Assembly (NCBI GenBank): GCA_027972325.1 | Contig: JAPMOS010000104.1 | Coordinates: forward strand, 1-45,000 | Direction: 5' to 3' | Length of the DNA stretch: 45,000 bases | Origin: Paratrimastix pyriformis | Taxonomy: Eukaryota > Preaxostyla > Paratrimastigidae | Part shown: positions 9,150 through 19,769 of the stretch, piece after piece | How positions within the stretch are numbered: the first letter of the stretch is position 1 | How the letters are laid out: the number at the start of each line of letters is the position of its first letter | Made by a program: the position numbers and the translations under genes | Notes under the pieces: model-generated | What the model was told of the DNA's origin: nothing | Seen by the model: the letters and a program-made list of their open reading frames with translations, nothing else | The model's database searches: none

Positions 9150-10700
9150 CCACCACCACCACCTCGCTTCAGCACCGGGCGTCCCTCCCTCCCGCCCTTC
9201 CGGGCCTTCTGGGAGGAGCATTTTCACTTGCCCCGCCCCGTGCACAACTGGCTCCTGCACGGCTTCCGCATCCCGCTCCTCTGCAAGCCGTGCCGCTCCC
9301 ATTTGCCCAACTACGTGCAGCCCGAGCACGCCTCCTTCGTCGACCAGGAGGTGGCTCGCCTCCTGCGCGATCCGACCCGTCCAGGCGCCGCCGCACAACA
9401 TCTCCCCGCTGACGTGCGCGCCCAAGAAGAACGGCAAGCTGAGGCTATGCATCGACATGCGCTTCGTCAACTCCTTTGTCCAGGCGCCGGCCTTCAAGCT
9501 GGAGGACCTGACCACGCTGGCGCCCCTGCTGCGCGACGGGGACTACATCTCGACGGCGGACCTCTCCGAGGGCTACCATCACCTGCGCATTCACCCCGAC
9601 GACCAGCAGTTCCTGGCTTCGCCTGGCGGGGCCGCTACTACGTCTACACGGCCCTGCCCTTCGGTTTCATGCGCCCCCCTGGGCGTTTACCAAGTTCCTG
9701 AGGCCCCTCTGCGAGTACCTCCGGGGCCCCTCGTGCGGCCTGCGGATGCTCTCCTACATCGACGACTTCATCGTGGCCAGTCGGCCGGCCGAGGCCGATC
9801 GCGAGTGGGCGCGCTTCGTGGCCGTGATGGAGCAGGCGGGCATGAACCTCAAGCTGGAGAAGTGCCACGCGCCCGCCCCGCGGCAGCAGTTCCTGGGGTA
9901 CGAGGTCGAGACCGCTCCCCAGGTGCGCTACTGCGTGCCCGCCGAGAAGCGGCGCACCATCCGGCACGAGATCGCCCGGTTGCTGCGCTGCTCGCGGCCC
10001 CACGTGCGCCGGGTGGCCCACGTGGCGGGCCTCTGTCCGTCTCGCGGGCCGTGGCGCCCGCCAAGTTTCTCCTGCGCAACGTCTACCGCGTGGTCGCAGC
10101 AGCCCCCAACTGGCACTGCTGCGTGATGCTGGACGAACCGGCCCGGGGAGACCTCCGCTGGTGGCTGGAGGGCCTCGAGGGCTGGAACGGGGCCTGTCCG
10201 CTCCCGGCGCCGGCCGATCTGACCTGCGCCACGGACGCCTCGGACATCGGCTGGGGCCTGCTGGCTGGAGCGCAACGAGACAGCCCAGGGCCCTGGACGG
10301 GCGTCATGCGCGAGACGCCCATCAACCAGCGCGAGAGCATGGCCGTGCTCAACGCCCTGCGCATCTGGGCCGCGACGCCGACTGGCGGGGCCGCACGGTG
10401 CTCTTCCAGGTCGACAACGCGACGACGGTGGCCCACCTCAACGGGTTCGGCCGCCTCAACCAGGCCCTGGACGGGATCGCCCGGGCCATCCACGCCTTGC
10501 AGCGCGCCACGGGATCACCCTGCAGGCCGAGCACGTGGCGGGCGTGACGAATACCACGGCGGACCAGCTCGCGGGACTTCGACCGCAGCGACTGGATGCT
10601 CCACCCGGCGCTGTTCCGCTCGCTGGACCGGCTCTGGGGCCCGCACTCGATCGACCGCATGGCCACCTTCGCGACGCGCCAGGTGCCCCGCTACGAGAGC
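9150..10700 (+). pseudogene. reverse transcriptase-RNase H region (DIRS B, fossil)
   Basis: RT blocks occur in order: CAPKKNGKLRLCIDMRFVNS, then YISTADLSEGYHHLRI (motif A), YTALPFGFM (motif B), MLSYIDDFIVA (motif C, near 9754) and MNLKLEKCH. RNase H follows with CATDASDIGWGLLAG (first Asp), RESMAVLNALRIW (Glu) and a VDNATTVAHLNG block (Asp), about 10210-10450. A trailing LHPALFRSLDRLWGPHSIDR segment is a pattern I associate with DIRS/Ngaro elements. The signal lies in more than one frame, so the copy is broken. Confidence 0.75.
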
Positions 10701-11030
10701 CGCCACCGCGATGTGCAGTCCCTGCGCGCCGACACGTTTTCGGCCCGGTGGGAGCCCGGCGAGAACAGCTGGGTCAACCCGCCCTTTCGCAGATCCACCG
10801 CGTCCTGCGCCACCTGCAGCACTCCGGGCCCGGCGTGGAGTGCACCCTGCTGGCCCCGGTCTGCCGAGCCAGCCCTGGTGGCTCCCTGCTGGCGCTGACG
10901 GTGGACTGGCCCGTGCTCCTGCCGCAGGACCCGCGGGCCTTCCGCCCGGCTGCTTCCGGCCACTCGGAGCCGACGAAGAACCTCAGCTGGCGCGTCTGCG
11001 CCTTCAGGATTTCTGGGCCGGAGCGGCCCA

Positions 11031-11976
11031 TTGAGCGCCCAAGGTCGCCAGCTACTTGTCTCGGCTGCTGTAAAGCCCACCACCGAGAAGAGCCTCACCA
11101 ACCGGCTGCGTGCCCTGGCGCGGTTCTGCGCCCGCCGGGGCATCCCGCTGGTGCCCATGCCCGTGAGCGCGCTGGCCGACTACACCGACGAGGCCACCCG
11201 GGCCAGCTGCCGGCCCCGGTCGGCCCTGTCGCTCATCGCCACCGTGGTCAATCTGATTCACGACGCGCTTGGGGTGCCTTCCCGGCGCGGGACCACCTCT
11301 ACGGACGCCTGCGCAAGGCCATCCGTCTGCGCCGCACCACGCAGCCCGTCCAGAAGGGCTGCCCGTGCCGCCCACCCTGCTGGTGGAGCTCTTCCACCGG
11401 TGGGGCCCCAACGAGGCGCTTCCGCTGGAGCGCCTCCGCGCCAAGCTGGTCGCCCTGCTGGCCTTCCTGGCGCTGCTTCGGCCCTCGGACGTGACCCTGC
11501 CCACCGTGGCGCAGGTGGCCGTGCCGCCGGCCGCCGATCGCCTTGTCGTCTGCCTGCTGGGCTTCAAGAACGACTACACCGCCCAGGGCGCCTCCGTCAC
11601 CATCTGGCGCGCCGCCGATGCGCTGCTCGACCCGGTGAGCTGCTACCAGTGCTGGCTCCGCCGCACGCGCGCCATGCGCCCCGACCCGCCCGGACCGTCG
11701 CGGGTCGTCATCCAGCTGCGCCGCCCCTACGAGGGCGTCAAGCCGGCCACCATCAGCCACATCCTCAACGAGGTCATCGTCGCCGGCGGGGGCGATCGCT
11801 CGCTCCTCTCGGCCCGCGGCTTCCGCCGTGGCGGGGCCAGCTGGGCCATTGCGCGCGAGGTCATGCCCGACAAGATCCTGCACCTGGGCCGCTGGGCTTC
11901 GGCCAAAGTGTTTGCGCAGCACTACGTGCAGACGGGCGTCGACAGCAACTTCACCGACCTCATGTTCGTATCTTAG
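11031..11976 (+). pseudogene. tyrosine recombinase (DIRS B, fossil)
   Basis: An N-terminal helical SAM-like part (KSLTNRLRALARFCARRGIP) is followed by a catalytic domain: the first Arg in LALLRPSDVT (near 11480), the second-box GFRRGGASWAIA, HLGRWAS (near 11884) and the Tyr in VFAQHYVQ (near 11917). In the usual R-HxxR-H-Y set, the first His of the second box is Arg here, a substitution whose weight I cannot judge. The enzyme would join a circular DNA copy to the genome. The stop codon lies just past the junction with viral DNA, so the C-terminus is essentially complete. The N-terminal part is broken. Confidence 0.75.
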
Positions 11977-12073
11977 TGGTTTTGTCATCCGTAAACTCAT
12001 TGATTTTGATTGCATTCCTTTCGAGGTCTGAGTTCTGTGTAGTGTGTGATTTTAGAATAATAGCCGTTGCCAT
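11968..12073 (-). pseudogene. truncated viral ORF next to ATPase, left-arm copy (fossil)
   Basis: This is the first about 35 codons of the same ORF seen whole-length at 39504 (starts MATAIILKSHTTQNSDLERN). It is cut where element B abuts. The intergenic DNA to the ATPase gene is also shared with the right arm. No function is known. Confidence 0.6.
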
Positions 12074-12131
12074 AGTGTGATAATTAATATCATACTAAGA
12101 TAAAAAAATACTCAAATTATTAAAATTTTGC

Positions 12132-13211
12132 CTATTTTGTGTTTACTGCCTTCTGGTCCCAATGCTCTTCTGCCTTTTTCACCTTGGATCTGTAATCTTC
12201 TTGAGTTTTGGAGGTATCCCAAAAGGCATTGTAAAGATTAAGGTAATTGTCATGGAGTAGAGGCTTTATCACCAATATGTTGTGGTCTGCGGTGACTTTC
12301 TCGAATAGTTCTAAGAAATCTGCCTTCTTCATACACGACATATAATCATGGTATATCATGTCTTTCACTGAGTCATTCTTGGTGTAATGGACGAAACAGT
12401 AATTGGTGTTCTGCCTTGTTCTTGGTGATATACCTGTTGGTATTTGTGTCGTCAGAATGACTGAGATGTTGTATCTTCTGTGATTGCAAAACAGACTGCC
12501 TAAAATATTACTTTGGTGTAACTTGTTGTTGCCATCTAAGATATCGTCAAATATCAATAAGACTGACTTCTTGCCTTTTGTCTTCTCTTGGAACTTGATG
12601 AGCTTCTCAATGAATAATGGTGTCTCCTCGTCGTCAAAGCCTCCAAAGCATCTGTCATCTGGAATGTTCCCTAACTCTTTCTGATATCTGTCTTTATTGT
12701 CTTGTGCAACTGTAAATAGGTAGATCTTGTCGATCTCACTTCGTATCTGCTTTATAATGGAGAGAACTGATGTCGTTTTGCCACTCTCCTTCATGCCATA
12801 GTGTAGTGAAATAAAAGGCTCTTTCTTGTTTTTGAACCTATCTACAATCTCTAATGAACTGAACTTAGGCATTTTGACATTACCTACCTTAACAATGCTT
12901 GCATCATCTTCTTTTACTTCAGGTGGTATGAAAACAACTTGCTTCTGCTCAATTTGCTCATCTTCTTCAACTTTTTGCCCTTCATCTTCCACCTTCACTT
13001 TCTTCTCCTTCTTCTCCTTCTTCTCCTTCTTCGCCTTAGGAACCTTCTCTTTCTTCTCTTTTGGAGGCGCACATTTATGCTTCTTAAGCCACTTCTCACT
13101 CTTATATTCTTTCCCACACTCAGGACACTTATAAACTGTAATGTCCATATCCTTATGGACATTCGAATGAATGGTTTCACCATTCTTTGCCTTAACTGAT
13201 TCAGACGACAT
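12132..13211 (-). CDS. A32-type DNA-packaging ATPase with zinc finger, left-arm copy (virus-like element)
   Basis: 359 residues, looks whole. A C2H2 zinc finger lies at about residues 28-48 (YKCPECGKEYKSEKWLKKHK plus Cys), followed by a Lys/Glu-rich linker to about residue 95. The FtsK/HerA-type ATPase domain has Walker A GMKESGKTT near residue 140, Walker B SVLLIFDDILDG near residue 220 and a sensor-like TTQIPTGISPRTRQ. Poxvirus A32-like ATPases pump genomes into capsids, and Polintons, virophages and large DNA viruses all carry one. The finger-ATPase fusion is seen in both arms, so it is original. It is divergent from the 333-residue gene across a 66-bp spacer. The right-arm copy lacks about 20 residues ahead of the finger. 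Confidence 0.85.
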   Translation of the reverse strand: MSSESVKAKNGETIHSNVHKDMDITVYKCPECGKEYKSEKWLKKHKCAPPKEKKEKVPKAKKEKKEKKEKKVKVEDEGQKVEEDEQIEQKQVVFIPPEVKEDDASIVKVGNVKMPKFSSLEIVDRFKNKKEPFISLHYGMKESGKTTSVLSIIKQIRSEIDKIYLFTVAQDNKDRYQKELGNIPDDRCFGGFDDEETPLFIEKLIKFQEKTKGKKSVLLIFDDILDGNNKLHQSNILGSLFCNHRRYNISVILTTQIPTGISPRTRQNTNYCFVHYTKNDSVKDMIYHDYMSCMKKADFLELFEKVTADHNILVIKPLLHDNYLNLYNAFWDTSKTQEDYRSKVKKAEEHWDQKAVNTK

Positions 13212-13277
13212 TTTGAATTGTAACTATAATCTATATAGAAAAAATATTTTGTGTGTGAACTGTATTAGTTAACTAAT
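13212..13277. promoter_or_regulatory. 66-bp divergent promoter region
   Basis: A short AT-rich spacer between divergent start codons. It contains TTCTATATAGATTATAG on the ATPase side and the palindrome TTAGTTAACTAA just before the plus-strand ATG. The right arm keeps the palindrome (38385-38398) and much of the spacer. Promoter role is inferred. Confidence 0.4.
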
Positions 13278-14279
13278 ATGTCTGACAGTGTATCTGAATC
13301 TGATGAGGATTTACAGTCTTTTGTCTCTTCATCGAGTGAAATATCTATACCTTATGGAGATGAAGATGATGAAAATAGTGTAGATTCTCAAAGTGTCGAT
13401 GATGACGCATCTAAATCCAATACTGATTCTGATGAGTCTGATGAAGAGTCAAAAGATGAGTCTAAAGATGAGTCTAAGGAAAAATCGTCGGATGAACTGA
13501 TTGATAATATGGACTTCCTTCTTCGTAAAGACCAACTACACAATGAAATACCTGATGGTAAAATTGTGTTTAAGACAAAGGAACAAGTCGAAACTGAACA
13601 AAAACTCATGCAACAGGCTGTAGAAGAATTCGAACAACAACAGGAACAAGCAAAACAAGCACTCAAAGCACGTCCAAGAGCACCTCGTGCAATTCATTTC
13701 CCTAAGCCTCCAAAGAAACCTAAGAAGGCAAAGATTTCACTCAAACGTGAAAACGACATCAATGAGCTGCTCGTACTGACTAATCAACTCGGTATGGACC
13801 AAGAAAAATACAATGTGGCATTCTTCGCTGCAATGTCTGATGATGAACTGATGCAATTCAAAATTGACCTCTTTAAAGTTGTTGATGCAAAAATGGATGA
13901 ATCCTTTCACAGTAGCAAACATGTAACTGAAATGCTGCTTAAGACTGCTGATATAACTGAAAAGATAATGCCTAAATACCTTCATGGTTATCGTGACTCA
14001 TTGGAATGTTCTCAAGAGGAGATTCAAAAATGCCTCGATGAAATGATTAAGAATGGTGATATGGAAGGCTTATTAAAGTCTAAGATGATGCAACCTAAGT
14101 ATCAATTGATGATGATTCTCGGTGGAAACTTACTCGGACAAGTCAGTTCTAATATGAAAGCCGCTAAGTCTGTTGTCGTTAAAGCAAAAGAAACCCTCGA
14201 CACTGTCCAAAAAAACTCACCCGTGTCGCAAACTGTATTACCACGTTCGGCTACATCGGAATCGGATGTCTTCTTCTAA
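13278..14279 (+). CDS. acidic, helical viral protein, left-arm copy
   Basis: 333 residues, looks whole. Residues 1-80 are Ser/Asp/Glu-rich and disordered. A Gln/Glu-rich helix follows at about 100-130, then a basic Pro/Lys linker, then a mostly helical domain with LLVLTNQLGMDQEKYNVAFF and a C-terminus rich in Val/Lys/Ser. The acidic head varies in length and sequence between the two arms (327 residues at 37394), while the helical body is almost unchanged, which suggests selection on the body only. Its place between ATPase and fibre genes suggests a virion or assembly role. No family was recognised. Confidence 0.7.
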   Translation: MSDSVSESDEDLQSFVSSSSEISIPYGDEDDENSVDSQSVDDDASKSNTDSDESDEESKDESKDESKEKSSDELIDNMDFLLRKDQLHNEIPDGKIVFKTKEQVETEQKLMQQAVEEFEQQQEQAKQALKARPRAPRAIHFPKPPKKPKKAKISLKRENDINELLVLTNQLGMDQEKYNVAFFAAMSDDELMQFKIDLFKVVDAKMDESFHSSKHVTEMLLKTADITEKIMPKYLHGYRDSLECSQEEIQKCLDEMIKNGDMEGLLKSKMMQPKYQLMMILGGNLLGQVSSNMKAAKSVVVKAKETLDTVQKNSPVSQTVLPRSATSESDVFF

Positions 14280-14291
14280 TCACAACTAAGT

Positions 14292-14759
14292 ATGTCTTCT
14301 TCTCCTAATTCTTATTTGTCCTTAATTTTTTTATCCATGAATAGTATTGAATCATTCATGGCTTCTGACACTAAATCTGCAATCGACCTAAAAGACATCA
14401 CCATCAAATCAATCAGTGGTGTCTCATTGTATTGGCTTATCACAAAAACTCTGTCACTGCGGAGTGATTATGCTGACTATCTAAATGTCGGGCTGGCTGG
14501 AGCTGGTGGACTTACAATTGTGGCTCCTATTCTACAAAATCTCCTCGATGGAAGAGACCTGATGGCTGGATTATCATTCGACTCAACCATGCTAAAGAAT
14601 GCTCTCGTTGATGGTGGCATGTCAATGGCTGTGTATCTGGCTCTTCGTTTTGCATTCGGTTCAAAACTTGATGTGAGTCTGCTCAATCGTTATGTAGGTG
14701 TAATTTGCTCTGTAATTGGCGGTGACATGATTCGTCCTTACATCCTCTCTAAGCTATAA
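14292..14759 (+). CDS. small membrane protein, left-arm copy
   Basis: 155 residues, looks whole; Met16 (MNSIESFMAS) is an alternative start. It contains three hydrophobic stretches: ISGVSLYWLITKTL, the Gly/Ala-rich VGLAGAGGLTIVAPILQNLL and MAVYLALRFAF, followed by VGVICSVIGGDMI. That suggests a multi-pass membrane protein. It starts 12 bp after the acidic protein and lies 64 bp before the fibre gene, all on one strand. The right-arm copy (156 residues) differs at scattered positions, mostly in the third hydrophobic stretch. A virion membrane or internal protein is plausible; no family was recognised. Confidence 0.6.
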   Translation: MSSSPNSYLSLIFLSMNSIESFMASDTKSAIDLKDITIKSISGVSLYWLITKTLSLRSDYADYLNVGLAGAGGLTIVAPILQNLLDGRDLMAGLSFDSTMLKNALVDGGMSMAVYLALRFAFGSKLDVSLLNRYVGVICSVIGGDMIRPYILSKL

Positions 14760-14823
14760 ACTTATCGTCAATCAACACCTTAATCTTTTCATGTTTTTGT
14801 ATTTTTCTATTGCGGTTATATAG

Positions 14824-17795
14824 ATGGAACCACAAAAGAAAGTCATCTTTACTGATAGAATCTCTCTCGCTAACACTTTTGGTTACGATAGAGTAGCTGT
14901 CGAAACTCAGAATGAAAATCCTCTCGAACTTAGATGTGATGCTGTTCTAAAGAAGGATGTGACTATTGATGGAGAAACTGTGTTAGGAAACAATCTTACA
15001 ATCAATGGTGGAACTCATACAGTCAATGGTGAAACTACATTTAATGGACTCGTCAAATTCAATAGTGATGTCATTTTGCCTTCTGCACCTATTCCTGACA
15101 TGTCAATTGGACAACTGTCTAATGTGGATGTGTCAACTGGACTTGTCGATAAACAAATACTGCTTTATGACGCTACTTCACAATGCTGGAAGAATTCTGC
15201 TGCAAATGAATCAACCACTGCTAAATACAATACCATCACAGAAATGTCTGCCGGTAATGGCACTTCAGTTAATAATGTTCTTCTGGCTTCTGGAAAAATC
15301 ACCGCAACTAATGCACAAATCACCTCTTTTACCACCGCTGGATTGGTTCATTGTGACGCCTCTGGAAATATGTCATCATCAACTTTGATAAATTCTGATA
15401 TTACTGATGGCACAATTAATGATTCTAAACTTAACACTATTAGCACCGCTGGAAAAATAGCTAACTCTGCTACAACTGCTACTGATGCAAGTTCTGCCTC
15501 CACTATTGTTCTTAGAAATGCAAGTGGTGACACTAAAGTAAACAATCTCTCTGCAAACACTGTATTAGCAAACTCTGTCAAATCAGTGACTTCTGGAAAC
15601 TTAGACATTCAATCAAATGGTAATGTAAACATTGATATTGATAATGACAATAATGAAACGGGCAAAAACTTCACTGTAACTACAAACAATGGCGCCTCTA
15701 CATTGTTCCAAGTGAATGATGCTGGAAAAATTATCATTCCTACAATGGCTTCTGCTAATATAGTTCATTCCACTGCAACTGGTGAATTGGCTGTATCTAA
15801 AATCATATCGACTGATATCGTTGATGGAGCTGTGACTGATGCAAAATAGCCTCTTTATCTATTCCTAATGCGCCTTCAACAATTGTGCAACGTGATGCTA
15901 ATAGCAAAATATACTGTGCTACTGTGGTAGCTGATAAAGTGGCTCCTACTGGTGCAACATTGAGTGTTCCTGCTGCTATCTCATGCAATTCTATCACTTC
16001 TGGTGCTGTTCTATGCACTGGAACTCTAAAGACTACAATAACAGATGCTCCAATCCTCGGAACTGACTCATCTGGATATGTTGTAACTGGTGCTTTTCCA
16101 CTCGCTGTAACGGCTAATTCAATAACAACTACTGGTGGCAACTTAATCATAAACAATCCAATAGCTGTTGACAACATAATTCCTCTTAATACTTCTCTCA
16201 AAATAGGTAACTTCACAGTAAATTCCACTGACACCACATTCGAAAATGCTGATAACACTACCTTCACTATTAAGTCAAAAGGCAACATAAAATACAATAG
16301 TGATTACAATGCTAATGACACTTCTCCAAATCATACATTCACTATTGGCGCAACTGACATGCTTTCTATATATTCCAATAAAGTTAAGACTGCATTTCCA
16401 TTTGAATGTCCATTTATTGGCTCAAACACTGGCTCTCTCAAAATATCAATGTATCCTTATGGTAACACAAACTGGGGCATTTATCAAGCAAGCTCTGGTG
16501 CAAATGCTGACTTCTCTGGTACTGGTTCTGCATGCGCCGGCTTTGATATGAACAATGCAATTCGATTCCGTGTCTATGACAGTTCTTCAACTGGAATAAT
16601 CTTCGAAAACTCAAACAATGTATGCAACTTCTCTGCAAATGCTAACACTGGTACTTTCTGGACTCGTGGACTGCTGACGGCTGGTGGAAATTTGGCAAGC
16701 CCTAAAATCAGTTCACCTGCTTCTTCCGCAAATCTCGGGCTTAGAATTGGTTTCAATGGAACTGTTGATAACGCCTGGGGCGCTTACATGTCTGCAACCA
16801 CTTCATTTGACAATTCAACTGCATGCGTTGGAAATGATTTCTCTGGTCAAGCACTTCGACTTCGTGCATATAACAATGCTAACTGCGGTATGATATTCGA
16901 AAATAGTGACAATGTCATGAACCTCTCATGCAATGCAAACAGTGGTAATCTTTGGCTACGTGGCATGGCAACACTGAATGGTGGCTTAAAACTACCTAAC
17001 AACACCTCCGGATATCTATATAGTGATGCAAATGGTAATATCACCGCAACTACTGTAACTTCCACTTCTGCTCAGTCTCTCGCTGCTAATAGTGGCTCTT
17101 CCACTAATATCTCATCGAATAATAATCTTATTAACATTTCTGGTGATACTACAAGTTCATACTTTAATGCAAATAACGCTAACTTTGGAGTTGTTTTTAA
17201 TGTTGGAGGGGCTAATGTGATTAACTTTGGTAAGACTCGTGTGACTTCACCTGTCATATTAGCTACTGCTCAATCAACTGGTGATTCTCTGCAAATGTAC
17301 ATCGATACTACTGGAAAAATACATGTTCCTACATCCTCAATTCGATACAAGGAAAACGTAATGGATATGGCTGATACGTCATATTTATATAAGTTACGTC
17401 CCGTCAATTTCAATTACAAGGCTGATGAGAAAAAGGTCAAATGCTATGGTCTAATAGCTGAAGAATGTGTTGATGTATGTCCTGATTTAGTATATTACAA
17501 GGATGGCGCTGTTGAAGGTATTCGACAAGATCGTTTGCCTTTCATGATGCTCAATGAGATGAAAAAACTAAAGGCACATTGTGATTCACTCACTGATGAA
17601 AACATGTCATTAAAAGCTCAAATAGAAACACTTAAAACTGCTGTAGCGGAAATCAGACAGATGATTTCTGTTACGTTCGAAACTACTCAACCTTCTTCAA
17701 TTGATAATGGTAAAATGGCATTCTATCTCGCTGATGACTCAACACTGAAGGCTACATGGAAGATAAACAATGTACGACAAGCTACCAATATTTAA
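14824..17795 (+). pseudogene. long fibre protein with Peptidase_S74 chaperone, left-arm copy (virus-like element, one break seen)
   Basis: The N-terminus (MEPQKKVIFTDRISLANTFG) is followed by a long Asn/Thr/Ser/Gly-rich region of repeated beta-type segments (such as TITEMSAGNGTSVNNVLLAS), as in trimeric phage tail fibres. Near 17335 the S74 signature appears: SSIRYKENVMDM, then LYKLRPVNFNY and YGLIAEECVDVCPDLVYY. In endosialidase-type S74 domains a Ser/Lys pair cuts the chaperone from the folded fibre, and SSIRYK supplies this pair. A coiled coil (NEMKKLKAHCDSLTDENMSL) and about 55 further residues end the protein. TTATATAGATGG at the start is promoter-like. It probably serves host attachment. 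Confidence 0.8.
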
Positions 17796-18466
17796 GCAAA
17801 AAGAGACTTTGAATTGTCTGCTTTCTTCTTCCCTTCTTTCACTATAAGTAGCTGTTTGCATGAGGCTGAGATTCCATAATGCTGCTTATCATCAACCCAT
17901 ACTTTAAGTTGGACTATCATTTTAACTGTGCTCCCTGGATTGACGGCTTTCCGTAAATCCTCGTTTGTTTGTATTGTTGTGTCCTGTTTTACCTCACCAT
18001 CTTCATCTTTTCGGAAGACACTCGGATACAGTGTATCTGCATATCCAACTGCTACTTTATAGTAGCTCGGAAACTTGTCATTATCACTCGTCTTGGCAAA
18101 TGATTTGTATTGAAATTCATCTGGTTTGCCTTCTTCAAAAGTACCATTCACAATGCTTTCCACATTGTTTTGACAGTACTTCTCGAGCTTGTCTATCATC
18201 TTCTTAAAGTCATCGCCTACATTCTCAACTGGTAACCTGATGGTTTTAGTGTTCTCGTAAAAGTTCACTCCATAAGGTCCTAAGTCGATTTGTGGCGTCT
18301 GAACTAATAGGTTACTACCATTATGTTCAATGTGACACATCTTCATTGTCTTCTCTTGCTTCCTGGATGATTCAGATAATGCTTCAATTGACAGCTTCTT
18401 AACTGTGAAATCGTTCGGAATGATCACAACTGGCATATCAGACTCAACAGATTGCTTGCTTGACAT
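17792..18466 (-). CDS. 224-residue putative ssDNA-binding protein (DUF5871-like), left-arm copy
   Basis: Looks whole and overlaps the fibre gene by 4 bp tail to tail. The arrangement recalls the DUF5871-type proteins of large DNA viruses, proposed to bind single-stranded DNA: a central NGSNLLVQTPQIDLGPYGVN strand pair, a helix DDFKKMIDKLEKYCQNNVES, a basic surface segment and a C-terminal beta hairpin GSTVKMIVQLKVWVDDKQHY followed by ISASCKQLLIVKE. I see fold-level resemblance only. The leader upstream of the ATG belongs to the repeated 0.85 kb module, so its promoter is shared with the 56-residue ORF at 2050. The right-arm copy is almost identical but broken. Confidence 0.5.
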   Translation of the reverse strand: MSSKQSVESDMPVVIIPNDFTVKKLSIEALSESSRKQEKTMKMCHIEHNGSNLLVQTPQIDLGPYGVNFYENTKTIRLPVENVGDDFKKMIDKLEKYCQNNVESIVNGTFEEGKPDEFQYKSFAKTSDNDKFPSYYKVAVGYADTLYPSVFRKDEDGEVKQDTTIQTNEDLRKAVNPGSTVKMIVQLKVWVDDKQHYGISASCKQLLIVKEGKKKADNSKSLFA

Positions 18467-19366
18467 TAGTGGTTATTATATACTAACTATAGATAATAAT
18501 TTTTCTTAAAATACCTTTACTGATTTGGTGATTATAATGAGTGCGCATTCTGATGAGATATTCCTCATTATATCATCAGTTGCTCATTGAATTATCATCT
18601 TAAAACACTCAGAGCTCAAATGATGAAACGCTGTTTTTTATCTCTTTGAAATAGAAGGTAAATCTGATTGATTTCTCTTTCAATTCATGTCAAAGCTGAG
18701 TAAATTTTCGCTTTAAAGGGCTCGGTGCTGAAATCAAATTTCATATTGTTTTATCATTTTGTCATACTTTTCCATTTTCTTAGAATCAATTATTTGAGCT
18801 GATTCAATCAAAAAGAATGCATCATTTACTTAAGATTGATGCATTATTTAATGATCACTTTTGAAAAGCACTTTTGTCACAATTTTATTTTGAATGAAGA
18901 GATAAGCTGTTTCTGATTGAATTCTCTTTCGTTTGATGCTTAAGATGATTGAATTGTTTGATTTGACAAAAATGGCAAAATAATTTCTGGGACAAAAAAT
19001 GGAAAAAAATTGAAAATGCATGGAGAATTCGCTTTTTGCCTCTAATTTCGTTTGTAGCTCGAATGAATTGATGCTTAAATCATTCCAAGCTGATTAAAAT
19101 AAAATGCTCGTTTTACTTAAAAAACATTGAGAAAAAAGATTTTGCTCTGAAGAAATCGATTTTTGCCTCAAATAACGTTTGTAGCTCGAGAAAATTAATG
19201 CTTAAATCATTCAAAGCTGATAAAATAAAATGCTCCTTTTCGATAAAAAATAATGAGAAAAAAAGATTTTGTTCTGAAGAAATCGATTTTTGCCTCAAAT
19301 AACAACGCAAGCGTGAAAAATTGTGTGTGAAAATCGATTGTCTCAGAACTCTCCTTTTATAACTAC
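18467..19366 (+). repeat. 0.85 kb repeat module, copy 2
   Basis: Nearly identical to 2051-2939 in the same orientation, including the leader, the internal subrepeats (about 19020-19310) and the TTTTATAACTAC edge. Only scattered single-base differences and small homopolymer changes were seen. After the edge, unique AT-rich DNA begins (TCACAGATACTGACAG). Short open frames inside (for example 19113-19433) recur in every copy but read through subrepeats. Confidence 0.85.
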
Positions 19367-19769
19367 TCACAGATACTGACAGTTTATTGTTTAGTGAGAT
19401 GTAAGATTGGCTTGAAAAATCTTTGATACTCAATTATCTCAGGTGAAAAGGACTTTTAGCGAAAAAACATTGGATGAAGAAGGAAGCCAAATCATAGAGT
19501 TCTGTGGATTACGTCTAGAGATGTATTCATATGTCATAGAAGCGATGATGCATGAAAGAAGTCAAAGGTTGAACATGTCACAATTGAAACGAAACAGAAT
19601 GATTGATTGATGAGAGAGATTGATGATGAAAAGAATGAAGGAGAAAAAGAATGATGCTGAGATTTCAAGTCAGGTTGAAGTCTCATTGTTGCTGATTCAA
19701 TATGCAGTATCACTGAACAAGACTGTAGTGTATACTTATGGTTAGGTATTATGCATTAATGATATCAAA
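19367..19769. other. AT-rich gene-free stretch
   Basis: About 400 bp between the repeat edge and the hairpin array. It is rich in GATGA/GAATGA motifs. No convincing gene or RNA was seen. Confidence 0.3.

Larger units (their letters stand above)
7433..11967 (+). mobile_element. DIRS/Ngaro-type retrotransposon B with tyrosine recombinase (fossil)
   Basis: This GC-rich plus-strand element carries a gag-like region (7433-9021), RT and RNase H (about 9150-10700) and a tyrosine recombinase (about 11031-11976). The gag-RT-RNase H-YR order is that of the Ngaro/DIRS branch, which inserts by recombinase rather than DDE integrase. Coding signal moves among frames, so it is decayed with numerous breaks, although all domains are present. 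Its right edge lies at the recombinase C-terminus, directly against a truncated viral gene, with no trailing repeat visible. Confidence 0.75.

Noticed and set aside
7990-9162. Long minus-strand frames opposite DIRS element B
   Set aside because: GC-rich DNA lacks stops by chance. The plus strand holds the recognisable gag and RT motifs.
19113-19433. Open frame inside the 0.85 kb module, also at 2686 and 32364
   Set aside because: It is present in every copy because the copies are nearly identical. It reads through internal subrepeats, and its phase relative to flanking genes is not kept.
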